The notes under the pieces: generated by a model
The model's database searches: none
The model's input: only the letters and a program-made list of their open reading frames with translations
Told to the model about the DNA's origin: nothing
Made by a program: the position numbers and the translations under genes
In this document: positions 45,201-51,902 of the stretch, in pieces
Layout of the letters: each line of letters opens with the position of its first letter
How positions within the stretch are numbered: the first letter of the stretch is position 1
NCBI RefSeq assembly: GCF_001665685.1
Contig: NZ_LZTB01000047.1
Span: 1 to 51,902 of the forward strand
Source of the DNA: Mycobacterium sp. 852013-50091_SCH5140682
Lineage (GTDB): Bacteria > Actinomycetota > Actinomycetes > Mycobacteriales > Mycobacteriaceae
Reading direction: 5' to 3'
DNA length: 51,902 nucleotides

Positions 45201-46600
45201 ACCGGCATGAACACGCCACCGACCTCGCGGTCGCCGAGGCGGCGCATGGCGCGGGGATGGCCGAAATCGACACCGATGCAACACATCTGCCGTTTCGTTC
45301 GGGTCGGCCGTTCTCGGCGTCCATCAGCGGTATGCGGCTGTGCGTGAAGGGCGCCCCCGAGGTGGTGCTCGCCGGGTGCGACGCCACCGAAACGACCGAC
45401 GTGTGGCAGCAGGTACAGACCATGGCTGCCGACGGGTTGCGCGTCATCGCGGTCGCCCATCGGGATCTCTCTGAGCGCCAGGCGGCGGCAGCCCGCGAGG
45501 ACTCCGAGTTGTTCGCCGCGTTGTGCGTCGAGGACCTGCGCTACAGCGGACTGCTTGGGTTGTCCGACACCCCGCGGCCGGATGCGGAGGAGGTCCTGGC
45601 GAGCCTCACCGATCGCGGTATCGGGATCCGGTTGATCACCGGTGACCATCCGGTCACTGCAGCCGCCATCGCCACGCGGCTGGGGTTGCCCGTATCCGTC
45701 AGCGATGTGATCAGCGGCTCGCAGTGGGAGTCGATGCCGCGCCGGCTGCGTGAACGGGCGGTGCGCGATGGAGTCGTCTTCGCGCGCATGTCTCCCGAGC
45801 ACAAGGTGCAGGTGGTGGAGACGCTCGAGAAATCCGGTCTGGTGTGCGCAATGGTCGGTGACGGTGCCAACGATGCCGCCGCGATCAGGACCGCGACGGT
45901 CGGCATCGGAGTCGCCTCGCGGGGCAGCGATCCGGCCCGTACGGCGGCCGATGTGATGCTGCTCGACGGTCGCATCTGCTCGTTGCTGGACGCGCTGGAC
46001 GAAGGGCGTCAGCTGTGGGATCGGGTTCAGGCCGCAGTGTCGATCCTGTTGGGCGGCAACGCCGGTGAGGTGGCTTTCGCGGTGGCAGGAACCGCGCTCA
46101 CCGGGCGGGCGCCGCTCAATACCCGGCAACTGCTCCTGGTGAACATGTTGACCGACGCGTTGCCTGCAGCGGCGCTGGCGGTGGCTCCGCCCGACGCCAA
46201 TTCGCAGTCCGGGGGACGGGGACCCGATCAGGCTGCGCTGTGGCGCACAGTGGGGATACGCGGTGCGACCACAGCCAGCGCCGCGACCGCGGCGTGGATC
46301 CTCGGCCGGCTGACCGGGCGCCCCAGCCGGGCCTCCACGATCGCGCTGATCGCGTTGGTGGCTGCGCAGCTGGGCCAGACGCTGATCGACTCCCGCAGCG
46401 CGCTGGTGATCGGTACGGCCGCCGGATCACTGGTCGCGCTCGGCGTCGTCATCAGCACGCCCGGAGTGAGCCACCTCCTGGGCAACACGCCGTTGGGCCC
46501 GGTGGGTTGGGCACAAGCTCTGAGCTGTGCGGCCATCGCGACCGGTATCGCCGCGCTCGCGACGCGGTCCATGCGGGCTCACGACACGAGAGGGGAATGA
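42281..46600 (+). CDS. Giant cation-transporting P-type ATPase (CtpI/CtpH-like)
   Basis: This is a 1439-residue P-type ATPase of the large mycobacterial kind. The C-terminal half is complete: TGES at 777-780, VPEGLPLV, phosphorylated Asp934 in CFDKTGTLSEN, nucleotide-domain KGAPEVV, and MVGDGANDAA (Asp1194, Asp1198), then the last membrane helices. The PEGLP motif points to P2-type. The N-terminal half has an HMA-like ferredoxin fold (about 70-135) and a degenerate ATPase core where DPRALET (Asp370) stands at the DKTGT place. Start GTG 42281. The ion is unknown. Confidence 0.9.
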   Translation: MHLPRTLQGAALLPFRMANAGIGTAMSLTVAGAALLERPVRAGDGVLRSVTGAVSEVFGANASRRCRQAGDRCWIEVRGLSETEPGGDLGAVVTRLLERRPGVLAVKLNYPLSRAIVRVDPDAAVLSDLCAAVATAERQAGSPDAHRVPADLPGDGAAYAGALAVTALNACGLAVALAGRVLPLPRVPSALNAVVNVVDYQPRIRRALEDRFGATVTDTGLGLATAFSYALTQAPGSLAVDLLVKALRAAEIRAAAQGWSRREPLLADRAECVDGVRPAPRPCPRPPGPVERYSDRAAAAQVSGGLAAGVIARDLGAMATAAVIAAPKAARNCRESFAATLGRGLTDRGVLTLRSAALRSLDRIDAVVLDPRALETDELRIGRIRDVEEDDRGAVWRWAQEELGRGALRPGWQPVRGGATPGAVLVRPAHHPLAGALIGELQGDETLAVSLDVESLDELRAGFDDLADCASSFDETLAATVTALQRDGRTVAVVSTSAAQALADADVAIGIANGEAGAWHADLLCDDLAGVWHILHALPAARRASHRGVELAVGGSLLGALLMIPGVRGRGPGPVTAGAGAGAWTGLMLARNAMKCETPSAAPIYEWHAMTPREVRALLPAPPEPRRKPHARMSGGAVALLRGTRAAAGPVARAVSDFADAVRDELSDPLTPVLAVGAAASAVLGSPVDAVLVGSVLGGNAVLAAAQRVRAERLLRRLITGQDPVARKRSSDGRVHNVRSVELRPGDAILVAAGEVVPADARLTDAVDLEVDESALTGESLPVVKHVHETPAAPLAERACMLHATTTVVAGSAVAIVTAVGADTQAHRAVHGIRTRAPDVGLQSQLRTLTNKAWPFSLFGGALVSGLGLLRRTGLREAVSSGVAVGVAAVPEGLPLVATLAQQASARRLTRSGVLVRAPRSVEALGRVDVVCFDKTGTLSENRLRVVQVHRATGASAEHVLVQAGSATPPPNGDRHEHATDLAVAEAAHGAGMAEIDTDATHLPFRSGRPFSASISGMRLCVKGAPEVVLAGCDATETTDVWQQVQTMAADGLRVIAVAHRDLSERQAAAAREDSELFAALCVEDLRYSGLLGLSDTPRPDAEEVLASLTDRGIGIRLITGDHPVTAAAIATRLGLPVSVSDVISGSQWESMPRRLRERAVRDGVVFARMSPEHKVQVVETLEKSGLVCAMVGDGANDAAAIRTATVGIGVASRGSDPARTAADVMLLDGRICSLLDALDEGRQLWDRVQAAVSILLGGNAGEVAFAVAGTALTGRAPLNTRQLLLVNMLTDALPAAALAVAPPDANSQSGGRGPDQAALWRTVGIRGATTASAATAAWILGRLTGRPSRASTIALIALVAAQLGQTLIDSRSALVIGTAAGSLVALGVVISTPGVSHLLGNTPLGPVGWAQALSCAAIATGIAALATRSMRAHDTRGE

Positions 46601-46601
46601 G

Positions 46602-46868
46602 ATGGAGCAGAAGGCCTCGACGAAACCCCACCGGACGGTCACCGAGAGGGTGCGTGAAATCGACACCGTCGAGGTAAGGCTGCCGGTACTGGGCAAGGTG
46701 CGCGTACAGCCCGAGCGGCTGGTCTACTACGGCGCCGTCGCCGTGCTGGCCGCCGCCGAGATCATCGAGTGGCCGGTCGCCCTGCTGCTCGGGGTCGGCC
46801 ATGCGCTGGCCGACAACCACCACAGCAAGGTCGCCCAAGAACTCGGCTCGGCCCTCGAAGAGGCCTGA
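46602..46868 (+). CDS. Small membrane protein, ATPase companion B
   Basis: This 88-residue protein has a charged N-terminus (TVTERVREIDTVEVRLPVLGKVRVQPERL) and one hydrophobic segment (YYGAVAVLAAAEIIEWPVALLLGVGHALADN). It begins 1 nt after the ATPase stop with GAGGGGA upstream. The EWPVALLLG core resembles DWPVVLLVG in companion A. It could be a regulatory subunit of the pump (inference). I recall similar short proteins beside mycobacterial ctp genes but no assigned role. Confidence 0.7.
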   Translation: MEQKASTKPHRTVTERVREIDTVEVRLPVLGKVRVQPERLVYYGAVAVLAAAEIIEWPVALLLGVGHALADNHHSKVAQELGSALEEA

Positions 46869-46877
46869 TGTGCGCCG

Positions 46878-47201
46878 TCATTCGACAACGTCGTAGAACG
46901 AATCACCGTCCTCCGGCGTGCCGTCGATCTGGCCTTTGGTGCGCGCCTGCTCGTTCCGGGTGAGCGCATCCGGCTCGGACTCGGATCCGCGCAGCGACGT
47001 TTCGGCGTCCGGATCGATCGCCGCATCGTCGGGTGAGGTGTCGGGGGCTTCCTCGGCAAGCCGATCATCCAGCGACTCGTTGTCCTTCGGTTCGATCCAT
47101 TGCTCGGGCGGATCCACGGTCTCGTCGCCGTCGTCGTTGCGGACCTCGTCGGAGTCGAGGCTCTCCTGCTGGTCGAGCATGTTGTCGTCTTCTCGTGCCA
47201 T
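46878..47201 (-). CDS. Acidic DUF5709-like protein
   Basis: This 107-residue, strongly acidic protein ([64 protein letters not shown]) matches the layout I recall for actinobacterial DUF5709. It is probably disordered. I chose ATG 47201, with a second in-frame ATG at 47180 possible. A SigF-like -10 (GGGCAA) ends 9 nt upstream. The function is unknown. Confidence 0.75.
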   Translation of the reverse strand: MAREDDNMLDQQESLDSDEVRNDDGDETVDPPEQWIEPKDNESLDDRLAEEAPDTSPDDAAIDPDAETSLRGSESEPDALTRNEQARTKGQIDGTPEDGDSFYDVVE

Positions 47202-47210
47202 CACCGCAGA

Positions 47211-47236
47211 TTGCCCGTCGCCGTGGTCGGCCAAAC
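47211..47236 (-). promoter_or_regulatory. SigF-like promoter of the DUF5709 gene
   Basis: Minus strand GTTT-N16-GGGCAA. The -10 ends 9 nt before ATG 47201. A weaker plus-strand GTTT-N16-GGCAAT lies at 47264-47289, 9 nt before the permease start. Confidence 0.4.
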
Positions 47237-47298
47237 CGGACGACCCCGGCTCGCGCGTTACCGGTTTCGAGTGGGCCTCTCCCGGCAATCCCACGGGC

Positions 47299-48450
47299 AT
47301 GCCGTTGTCGGGGCCTCGTGGAGATGATGCGGCGGTGACACCGGTTGTGCGGCGGACCGCTGCGTGGGCGTGGCGGCTGCTGGTGATCGCTGGCGCCGTG
47401 GTGGTTTTGTTCGAGGTCTTGCGTCGCCTGGGCGTGGTGGTGGTGCCGGTGGCGCTGGCGTTGCTCATCACGGCATTGCTGCTGCCGGTCGTGGACCTCC
47501 TCGACCGGGTCGGCGCTCCACGCGGAGTGGCGGTCGCGTTGGTGATGGTGGCCGGGCTGGCCGTGCTGAGCGGAGTGCTGGCGTTTGTCATCACCCAATT
47601 CATCGACGGTGCCCCCGGCCTGGTCGACCAGGTCACCCACAGCATCGATTCGACCCGCGACTGGCTGATCAAGGGGCCCGTCCATCTCAGCCCCGAGCAG
47701 ATCAATCACGCCGGCGACACGGCGATCCAGTCTTTGCGCAACCACCAGGAACAGCTCACCAGCGGAGCGTTGTCCACCGCCGGAACGTTGTCGGAGATCC
47801 TCACGGGCGCGCTGCTGGGGCTCTTCACCGTGATCTTCTTTCTGCTCGACGGCCGGAACATCTGGCGATTCGTCACGCTGATCGTGCCGTTGAACGTGCG
47901 CGACCGGATTCGCAAGGCCGGTAACGCCGGATTCCACTCCCTGATCGGCTACATCCGTGCGACGTCACTTGTCGCACTCGTCGACGCGGCGGGTATCGGC
48001 ACCGCGCTGGCCATCATGGGCATACCACTGGCGTTGCCGTTGGCATCGGTGGTGTTCCTCGGTGCCTTCATCCCGTTGATCGGGGCACTGATCTCCGGAT
48101 TTCTGGCGATCGTGGTGGCACTGTTGGCCAAAGGACTGCTGTACGCACTCATCACGCTCGGGGTCATCGTTGCCGTCATGCAGATCGAGGCGCACGTCCT
48201 GCAGCCTCTGGTGATGGGCCGGGCGGTATCCATCCATCCACTGGCCGTGGTAATCGGTATCACCGCAGGCGGGGTGTTGGCCGGGGTCGTGGGAGCGCTG
48301 GTCGCAGTGCCGACCATTGCGTTCGTCAACAGCGCCGTGCGGGCGCTGATGAGGGAACAGCCTGTGGCGCAAGACAGTTCCGTCGACGGCGACACGGCCG
48401 ACCATTCGGTGGCCAAGCTCGGACGTTCGGCCGGAGGAGCCAGATCATGA
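47299..48450 (+). CDS. AI-2E-type (PF01594) membrane transporter
   Basis: This is a protein of about 383 residues with the AI-2E transporter-family layout. Three N-terminal helices ([61 protein letters not shown]) are followed by an extracytoplasmic loop, then a helix bundle with [25 protein letters not shown] and [29 protein letters not shown], the family signature. Members export small molecules or exchange Na+/H+; the substrate is unknown. The start is uncertain between ATG 47299 and GTG 47335. It overlaps udgX by 4 bp. Confidence 0.88.
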   Translation: MPLSGPRGDDAAVTPVVRRTAAWAWRLLVIAGAVVVLFEVLRRLGVVVVPVALALLITALLLPVVDLLDRVGAPRGVAVALVMVAGLAVLSGVLAFVITQFIDGAPGLVDQVTHSIDSTRDWLIKGPVHLSPEQINHAGDTAIQSLRNHQEQLTSGALSTAGTLSEILTGALLGLFTVIFFLLDGRNIWRFVTLIVPLNVRDRIRKAGNAGFHSLIGYIRATSLVALVDAAGIGTALAIMGIPLALPLASVVFLGAFIPLIGALISGFLAIVVALLAKGLLYALITLGVIVAVMQIEAHVLQPLVMGRAVSIHPLAVVIGITAGGVLAGVVGALVAVPTIAFVNSAVRALMREQPVAQDSSVDGDTADHSVAKLGRSAGGARS

Positions 48451-49100
48451 CGGCAAGACATGTCGAAGGCGCAGCCGCCTACGTCCCCGAGACGACAGAT
48501 CTCGGTCGCCTCGCCGACGCAGTGCAGGACTGTCGCGGTTGCGACCTGTTCCGCGACACGACACAGGCCGTGTTCGGCGCCGGGCCCGCGGCGGCCACCA
48601 TGATGCTGGTCGGCGAGCAGCCCGGTGATCGGGAGGATCTCGATGGGCGGCCCTTCGTCGGACCGGCCGGTCGGATCCTCGACGACGCCCTGCTCGCCGC
48701 CGACATCACCAGAAAACAGGTCTATCTGACCAACGCCGTCAAACACTTCAAGTTCACCCGGGCGGCCGGGCAGAAGCGGCGCATCCACAAGACGCCGAGC
48801 CGCACCGAAGTCGTCGCCTGCCGGCCGTGGTTGTTCGCCGAACTGGGCGCCGTAGCGCCCGACGTGCTGGTACTGCTCGGTGCCACGGCGGCAAAAGCTT
48901 TGATGGGAAACGACTTTCGTCTTTCTTCCCATCGCGGCGAGGTGTTGCGACCACCCGAGACGGTCGTGCCCGACAACGATCTGCAGATCGTGGTGAGCAT
49001 CCACCCGTCTGCGGTACTGCGCACCCCGCGCGAGGAGCGGGACGCGGCCTATGACGGGCTGGTGGCCGACCTGCGCTTTGCCGCGTCGCTGCTCGCGTGA
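48447..49100 (+). CDS. udgX: UdgX-type uracil-DNA glycosylase
   Basis: This 217-residue family 4-like uracil-DNA glycosylase carries the UdgX insertion KRRIH (His114) before [14 protein letters not shown]. In characterised UdgX the equivalent histidine forms a covalent bond with uracil-containing DNA. Motif A is GEQPGDRED (56-64) and motif B is IHPSAVLR. Fe-S cluster cysteines include Cys29, Cys32 and Cys125. The ATG overlaps the stop of the AI-2E permease gene, so the two are translationally coupled. Confidence 0.93.
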   Translation: MTARHVEGAAAYVPETTDLGRLADAVQDCRGCDLFRDTTQAVFGAGPAAATMMLVGEQPGDREDLDGRPFVGPAGRILDDALLAADITRKQVYLTNAVKHFKFTRAAGQKRRIHKTPSRTEVVACRPWLFAELGAVAPDVLVLLGATAAKALMGNDFRLSSHRGEVLRPPETVVPDNDLQIVVSIHPSAVLRTPREERDAAYDGLVADLRFAASLLA

Positions 49101-49133
49101 CCGCCCGTGCTCATGTCGCAAGCGGTTACGGCG

Positions 49134-49625
49134 TCACGCGTCATGACCGGGGTCCAGATCCGCGACGTCAGCCAGAGTGACCAGTTGACCGAGTGAGGCC
49201 GGTGCCTGTCCCGCCACCGGCTCCAGCAGGTGGGCCACATGATCGCCGGTGTCGACGCGGGTGAGCACCTTGCCGACGAACCACGCCGCCGCGTCATCGA
49301 GGATCGGCATGTTCTGCGCCCCGACGTGCCACTTGCACCGAGCGAACTTGTCACACGTGTCTCCGGTCTGGCTCCCGAACAGCCGGGCCAGCTCAGCGTG
49401 TCGACGGCTCAATACGTGCACTGCCAAATGATCCGCATCGCGAGCGACGCGGTAGGTGTAGTTGCGCTTGGACAACCCGATCAGAAACCGCGGTGGCTCG
49501 ATGCTGCATTGACTCGCAAAGCCCACGAGGCAACCCGCGCGGCGACCTTGGATCGCGGTCGTTACGACGAACATCGGGTAATCCAGCTGGCCGACGAGCC
49601 GCTCAAACGCATCCGATTCCGACAC
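49134..49625 (-). CDS. Flavin reductase-domain protein
   Basis: This 163-residue FMN-binding split-barrel protein has VTTAIQGRRAGCLVGFASQCSIEPPRFLIGLSKRNYTYRVARDADHLAVHVL (flavin-binding strands and loop) and a C-terminal segment WFVGKVLTRVDTGDHVAHLLEP. It probably reduces flavin or serves a partner monooxygenase; no such partner is adjacent. ATG 49625 has GAAAGGGG upstream. A SigF-like motif lies 66 nt upstream. Confidence 0.88.
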   Translation of the reverse strand: MSESDAFERLVGQLDYPMFVVTTAIQGRRAGCLVGFASQCSIEPPRFLIGLSKRNYTYRVARDADHLAVHVLSRRHAELARLFGSQTGDTCDKFARCKWHVGAQNMPILDDAAAWFVGKVLTRVDTGDHVAHLLEPVAGQAPASLGQLVTLADVADLDPGHDA

Positions 49626-49691
49626 GGCACTGCCCCTTTCCGCGCCGCATCGCCAAGCAGGGCGATGGGCTCCTCGAACCTCGACGTGCGG

Positions 49692-49717
49692 GTACCCGAA
49701 TTCTGCTAAGGCCTCAC
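49692..49717 (-). promoter_or_regulatory. SigF-like promoter of the flavin reductase gene
   Basis: Minus strand GTGA-N16-GGGTAC, the same variant as at 37804-37829. Confidence 0.35.
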
Positions 49718-49826
49718 CGCCGCGGGCGCACCGCTGGCATCCGGAGTTCGTTACCGTGATCGACGGGGCTCGCCGCGCGGGATGAGGATGTGACCAATCT
49801 TTCCGGCTGACGGTTGTCCTTGGCAG

Positions 49827-49852
49827 GTTTGGCGGGGTCGGCCCGCGGGTAA
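49827..49852 (+). promoter_or_regulatory. SigF promoter of a hidden small gene
   Basis: GTTT-N16-GGGTAA, a strong match in a gap otherwise without a gene. The -10 ends 11 nt before ATG 49864. Confidence 0.6.
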
Positions 49853-49863
49853 GTCAAGCCGTC

Positions 49864-50010
49864 ATGTGGTTGAGCAGATCTGTGACGACAGCACTGGATT
49901 TTTTGCGCGCTGACAACCCGTATCCGCACGGCCATATCGCGGCGGTGGTGTTACTGCGCCACAGCGCCGCACGCGCGTCGACCGGTACCGTCAGGAAAGG
50001 TGGGCCGTAG
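49864..50010 (+). CDS. 48-residue protein behind a SigF-type promoter
   Basis: Forty-eight codons (MWLSRSVTTALDFLRADNPY ... TGTVRKGGP) run from ATG 49864 to TAG 50008-50010. The start lies 11 nt after a strong SigF-type -10 and has no ribosome site, as in other leaderless candidates here. ALDFLRADNPYPHGH...VVLLRHSAARAS weakly recalls the N-terminal half of DUF3349 proteins (ALDFLRAGYPEG...LLALLRRRL), so it may be a short or truncated relative. The last 20 bp overlap the convergent AraC gene. Confidence 0.5.
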   Translation: MWLSRSVTTALDFLRADNPYPHGHIAAVVLLRHSAARASTGTVRKGGP

Positions 50011-50965
50011 CCTCGGAACCCCGATGCGACGGATTGAGCAGTGCCTGCGGCGAGCACCCATAGTGTTCGCGGTGATACGCGGCGAATCGGCCGGCGTGCC
50101 CGAAGCCCCACCGGCGGGCGACTTCGCCGACCATCGTTGTCTCATCAGCTGCGAGCAGGTCGAGATGAGCGTGGTACAGGCGTACGCGGCGCAGGTATTC
50201 CATGGGCGTGCAGTCTCGGTGGCGGCGGAACAGGTACTGCAGAGCCCTGGGAGTCACGTAGACCGCCGCAGCGATATCGGACAGTGAGATGTCGGTGTGG
50301 GCGTTGTCGTCGATGAACGCGATGGCACGGCGCAACAGGACCGGGGTGCTGTCCCTACGGTCCTGGGCACTCGGTTCCACGACCGAGTCATTGGGCAACG
50401 TCGCCAGCAGTACGGCGGCGACATGCTGCTCCAACATTCCCGCCAACAGCGGGTTGCCGTGTAGCTGCGGGTTCGCGGTACACCGGCGCAGATACCCGAT
50501 CAGATTGGCCAACTGTTGGTTGGCTGCAGCCGAGACCGGGGCGGAGCCGGTGATGTGCACGGCATCGTGTACGCCGGTGACGCGGGTCAGGCTGCTTGGG
50601 TCGATGACGAGTACGTGGTAGCGGCCGCGCAGCACCCGTCCCTCGAACGGCGGCGCTTCGCGCGGTCCGAATACGGTGACCTCGCCGGGACGGCAACGTG
50701 TGCTCCCTGAGTAGGTCGAACGTTGCTCGACGCCACCGCTGACCACATGACACACAAGAATCTGGGCCGGCGGATCCATCTCGTAACCGAAGGCGCAACC
50801 GTAATCGGCGGTGTCGACGCCGACGGACCCGATGACCGAGCGTTCGATACGCATCGGGGCGGGGGCACCGCGATGCGGCGTCAGAATGCGAATCTTCGAA
50901 AACACGGTGCTCAACGTGGCCTCGGCAGCGCCGATGTCATCGGTATCGAGCAGAACGGCGGACAT
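49991..50965 (-). CDS. AraC-family transcriptional regulator
   Basis: This is a 324-residue regulator. The N-terminal cupin-like sensor domain covers about residues 1-170 (PPAQILVCHVVSGGVEQRS; RCRPGEVTVFGP; GRYHVLVIDPSSLTRV). The C-terminal double HTH has DISLSDIAAAVYVTPRALQYLFRRHRDCTPMEYLRRVRLYHAHLDL and GEVARRWGFGHAGRFAAYHREHYGCSP. ATG 50965 (MSAVLLDTDD) is preferred over the longer frame. The inducer and targets are unknown; the divergent hemophore-like gene lies 464 bp away. Confidence 0.9.
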   Translation of the reverse strand: MSAVLLDTDDIGAAEATLSTVFSKIRILTPHRGAPAPMRIERSVIGSVGVDTADYGCAFGYEMDPPAQILVCHVVSGGVEQRSTYSGSTRCRPGEVTVFGPREAPPFEGRVLRGRYHVLVIDPSSLTRVTGVHDAVHITGSAPVSAAANQQLANLIGYLRRCTANPQLHGNPLLAGMLEQHVAAVLLATLPNDSVVEPSAQDRRDSTPVLLRRAIAFIDDNAHTDISLSDIAAAVYVTPRALQYLFRRHRDCTPMEYLRRVRLYHAHLDLLAADETTMVGEVARRWGFGHAGRFAAYHREHYGCSPQALLNPSHRGSEATAHLS

Positions 50966-51429
50966 CGCACTCACCCCTGGACAGCACAAAACGACCAACG
51001 GCATCGTTCTGAGCCGACCTACGCTGCCCAGATTATCCGACGATCGCGACAAGCCTGGTCACGGCGTCCAGCGAGGCCACCGAACGAACGCTGATGTCCG
51101 AAAAACGAACGACCGTCGTGCCATCGCCGGGGAGCGGGCCACCCGCGCCGGTCAGGTCGGTCGGGGCACAAGGTCACGATTCATTAAGAAGTCGCCCAAA
51201 TTTCTGTGGGGCGATCGAGTTTTCTGGCGAATATCGCGCGAAATGCGGTCAATGTCACGGCAACCGGGTGTAACGGCGCGCTGTTGTTCGCTCCTTGCGA
51301 ACTGGCTACCGGGCGTATTCGCCGCACCTACCGCAAATCGCGTCTCGGGTAAGCGGTTTCAACCCGCGCTACCGTGGATTTCGGGGTTGGGGAAATCGCC
51401 GACAATTCGCAGTCAAAGAAAGAATGATC
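50966..51429. other. Long divergent intergenic region, no gene seen
   Basis: This 464-bp gap separates the AraC gene and the hemophore-like gene. Its right half is less GC-rich (for example ATTCATTAAGAAG near 51180), as expected for a promoter region. I found no SigF-type site, no iron box and no tRNA. A GTGTAAC at 51268 resembles the ECF motif at 14830 but lacks the rest. Confidence 0.4.
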
Positions 51430-51831
51430 ATGAAAATTCGCAGCAGAACTGCGCGCCGGGGTTTCGCCGGTATTGGCGTGGGGTTTCTGTTCGGCGGGGT
51501 ATGTGCGGCCACCATTGCCATGCCCGTCGCCGCAGCCGCGCCCGACCAGTGCAGCGCCCAAGCGCTCTCGGGCACCGTCAGCTCGGTGACCGGTGCGGCA
51601 CACCAGTACCTCGCCGCACATCCAGGAGCCAACAACGCGGTGACGGCCGCCTACGGCAAGCCGCATGATCAGGCGGCGGCGGACCTGCGGGGATACTTCA
51701 CCGCCAACCCGGGGGAGTACTACGACCTGCGCAACATCCTGGCGCCGATCGGCGACGTGCAGCGCCAGTGCAACGTCACGGTGCTCCCGGCCGAGCTGGC
51801 CTCCGCCTACGAACAGTTCATGGCCGGCTGA
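51430..51831 (+). CDS. Hemophore-like secreted haem-binding protein
   Basis: This 133-residue mycobacterial secreted protein has a signal peptide with basic start (MKIRSRTARRGF) and cleavage near AAA-APDQC (about residue 38). The mature helical domain is bounded by two cysteines (DQCSAQ; RQCNVT) expected to form a disulphide. Features such as YLAAHPGANNAVTAAYG, DLRGYFTANPGEYYDLRNILAPI and YEQFMAG fit the Rv0203-type hemophore family. The start may be ATG 51424 or 51430, with AAAGAAAG upstream. It probably binds haem outside the cell. Confidence 0.85.
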   Translation: MKIRSRTARRGFAGIGVGFLFGGVCAATIAMPVAAAAPDQCSAQALSGTVSSVTGAAHQYLAAHPGANNAVTAAYGKPHDQAAADLRGYFTANPGEYYDLRNILAPIGDVQRQCNVTVLPAELASAYEQFMAG

Positions 51832-51860
51832 GTGGTGAGGCTCCGGTGCGCCGAGCCCTG

Positions 51861-51902
51861 GCGGGCCGGGGCCGCCCCCCCGGGCGGCGGGGGGCGGGCG
51901 GG
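51861..51902. other. G/C-only low-complexity end of window
   Basis: The last 42 bases contain no A or T and are dominated by runs of G and C. This looks like a poor-quality contig end or an extreme GC hairpin and not a gene. Confidence 0.6.

Noticed and set aside
43004..46129. A 1041-codon frame on the minus strand
   Set aside because: Shadow of the P-type ATPase, which carries every catalytic motif on the plus strand.
51267..51274. Fourth ECF-type GTGTAAC site before the hemophore-like gene
   Set aside because: The match ends after seven bases, lacks the second element, and lies about 155 bp from the start.

Overview
The window looks like a piece of a fast-growing mycobacterial (Mycolicibacterium-type, M. 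smegmatis-like) chromosome. The GC content is high and GTG starts are common. The order nei - lhr - tetR ... pcd - lrpA - lat ... usfY matches, as family knowledge, the neighbourhood that lies beside sigF in M. tuberculosis. The left edge holds the first codons of what looks like a 13E12/DUF222 repeat gene, and the last ~42 bases contain only G and C, so both edges have the look of contig ends.

Layout. 1-7.0 kb: DNA repair (Nei-type glycosylase, Lhr helicase), a TetR regulator, a decayed alpha/beta hydrolase and a minisatellite. 7.4-8.5 kb: divergent Hsp20 and MerR genes with a twin operator-like motif. 8.6-15.2 kb: a lipase-maturation-factor protein, an MPT63-like secreted protein, and an envelope redox module made of an ECF sigma factor, a Rieske protein in the anti-sigma position and a small secreted protein, divergent from a cupredoxin lipoprotein, a Tat-type metallophosphoesterase, a membrane protein and an SDR enzyme. 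15.2-18.6 kb: the lysine-to-aminoadipate pathway (pcd, lrpA, lat). 18.7-28.9 kb: Mrr-like membrane nuclease, PAS-ANTAR protein, small Cys-rich, CsbD, methyltransferase, CDGSH and haem-oxygenase-like diiron proteins, PfkB kinase, a stand-alone CtaD, UsfY and two glycosyltransferases. 29-37.2 kb: topoisomerase IB with a STAS protein, a large catalase, an HSL-type hydrolase, and a TPP enzyme - ferritin-like - membrane protein operon. 37.2-41.8 kb: nucleotidyltransferase, EEP-family phosphatase/nuclease, beta-phosphoglucomutase-like HAD and GH65 phosphorylase. 41.9-46.9 kb: a giant P-type ATPase flanked by two small membrane proteins. 46.9-51.9 kb: DUF5709-like acidic protein, AI-2E-type permease with UdgX, flavin reductase, a hidden 48-codon gene, an AraC regulator and a hemophore-like secreted protein.

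The unifying feature is a large set (about 20) of SigF-type promoters (GTTT-N15-17-GGGTAY and near variants) in front of stress-type genes from 10.6 kb to 49.9 kb. The window is best read as a SigF general-stress island. At seven of these promoters the -10 box ends 9-10 nt before the start codon, which predicts leaderless mRNAs. SigF itself is not in the window. All function calls are from motif reading only; no database search was run.
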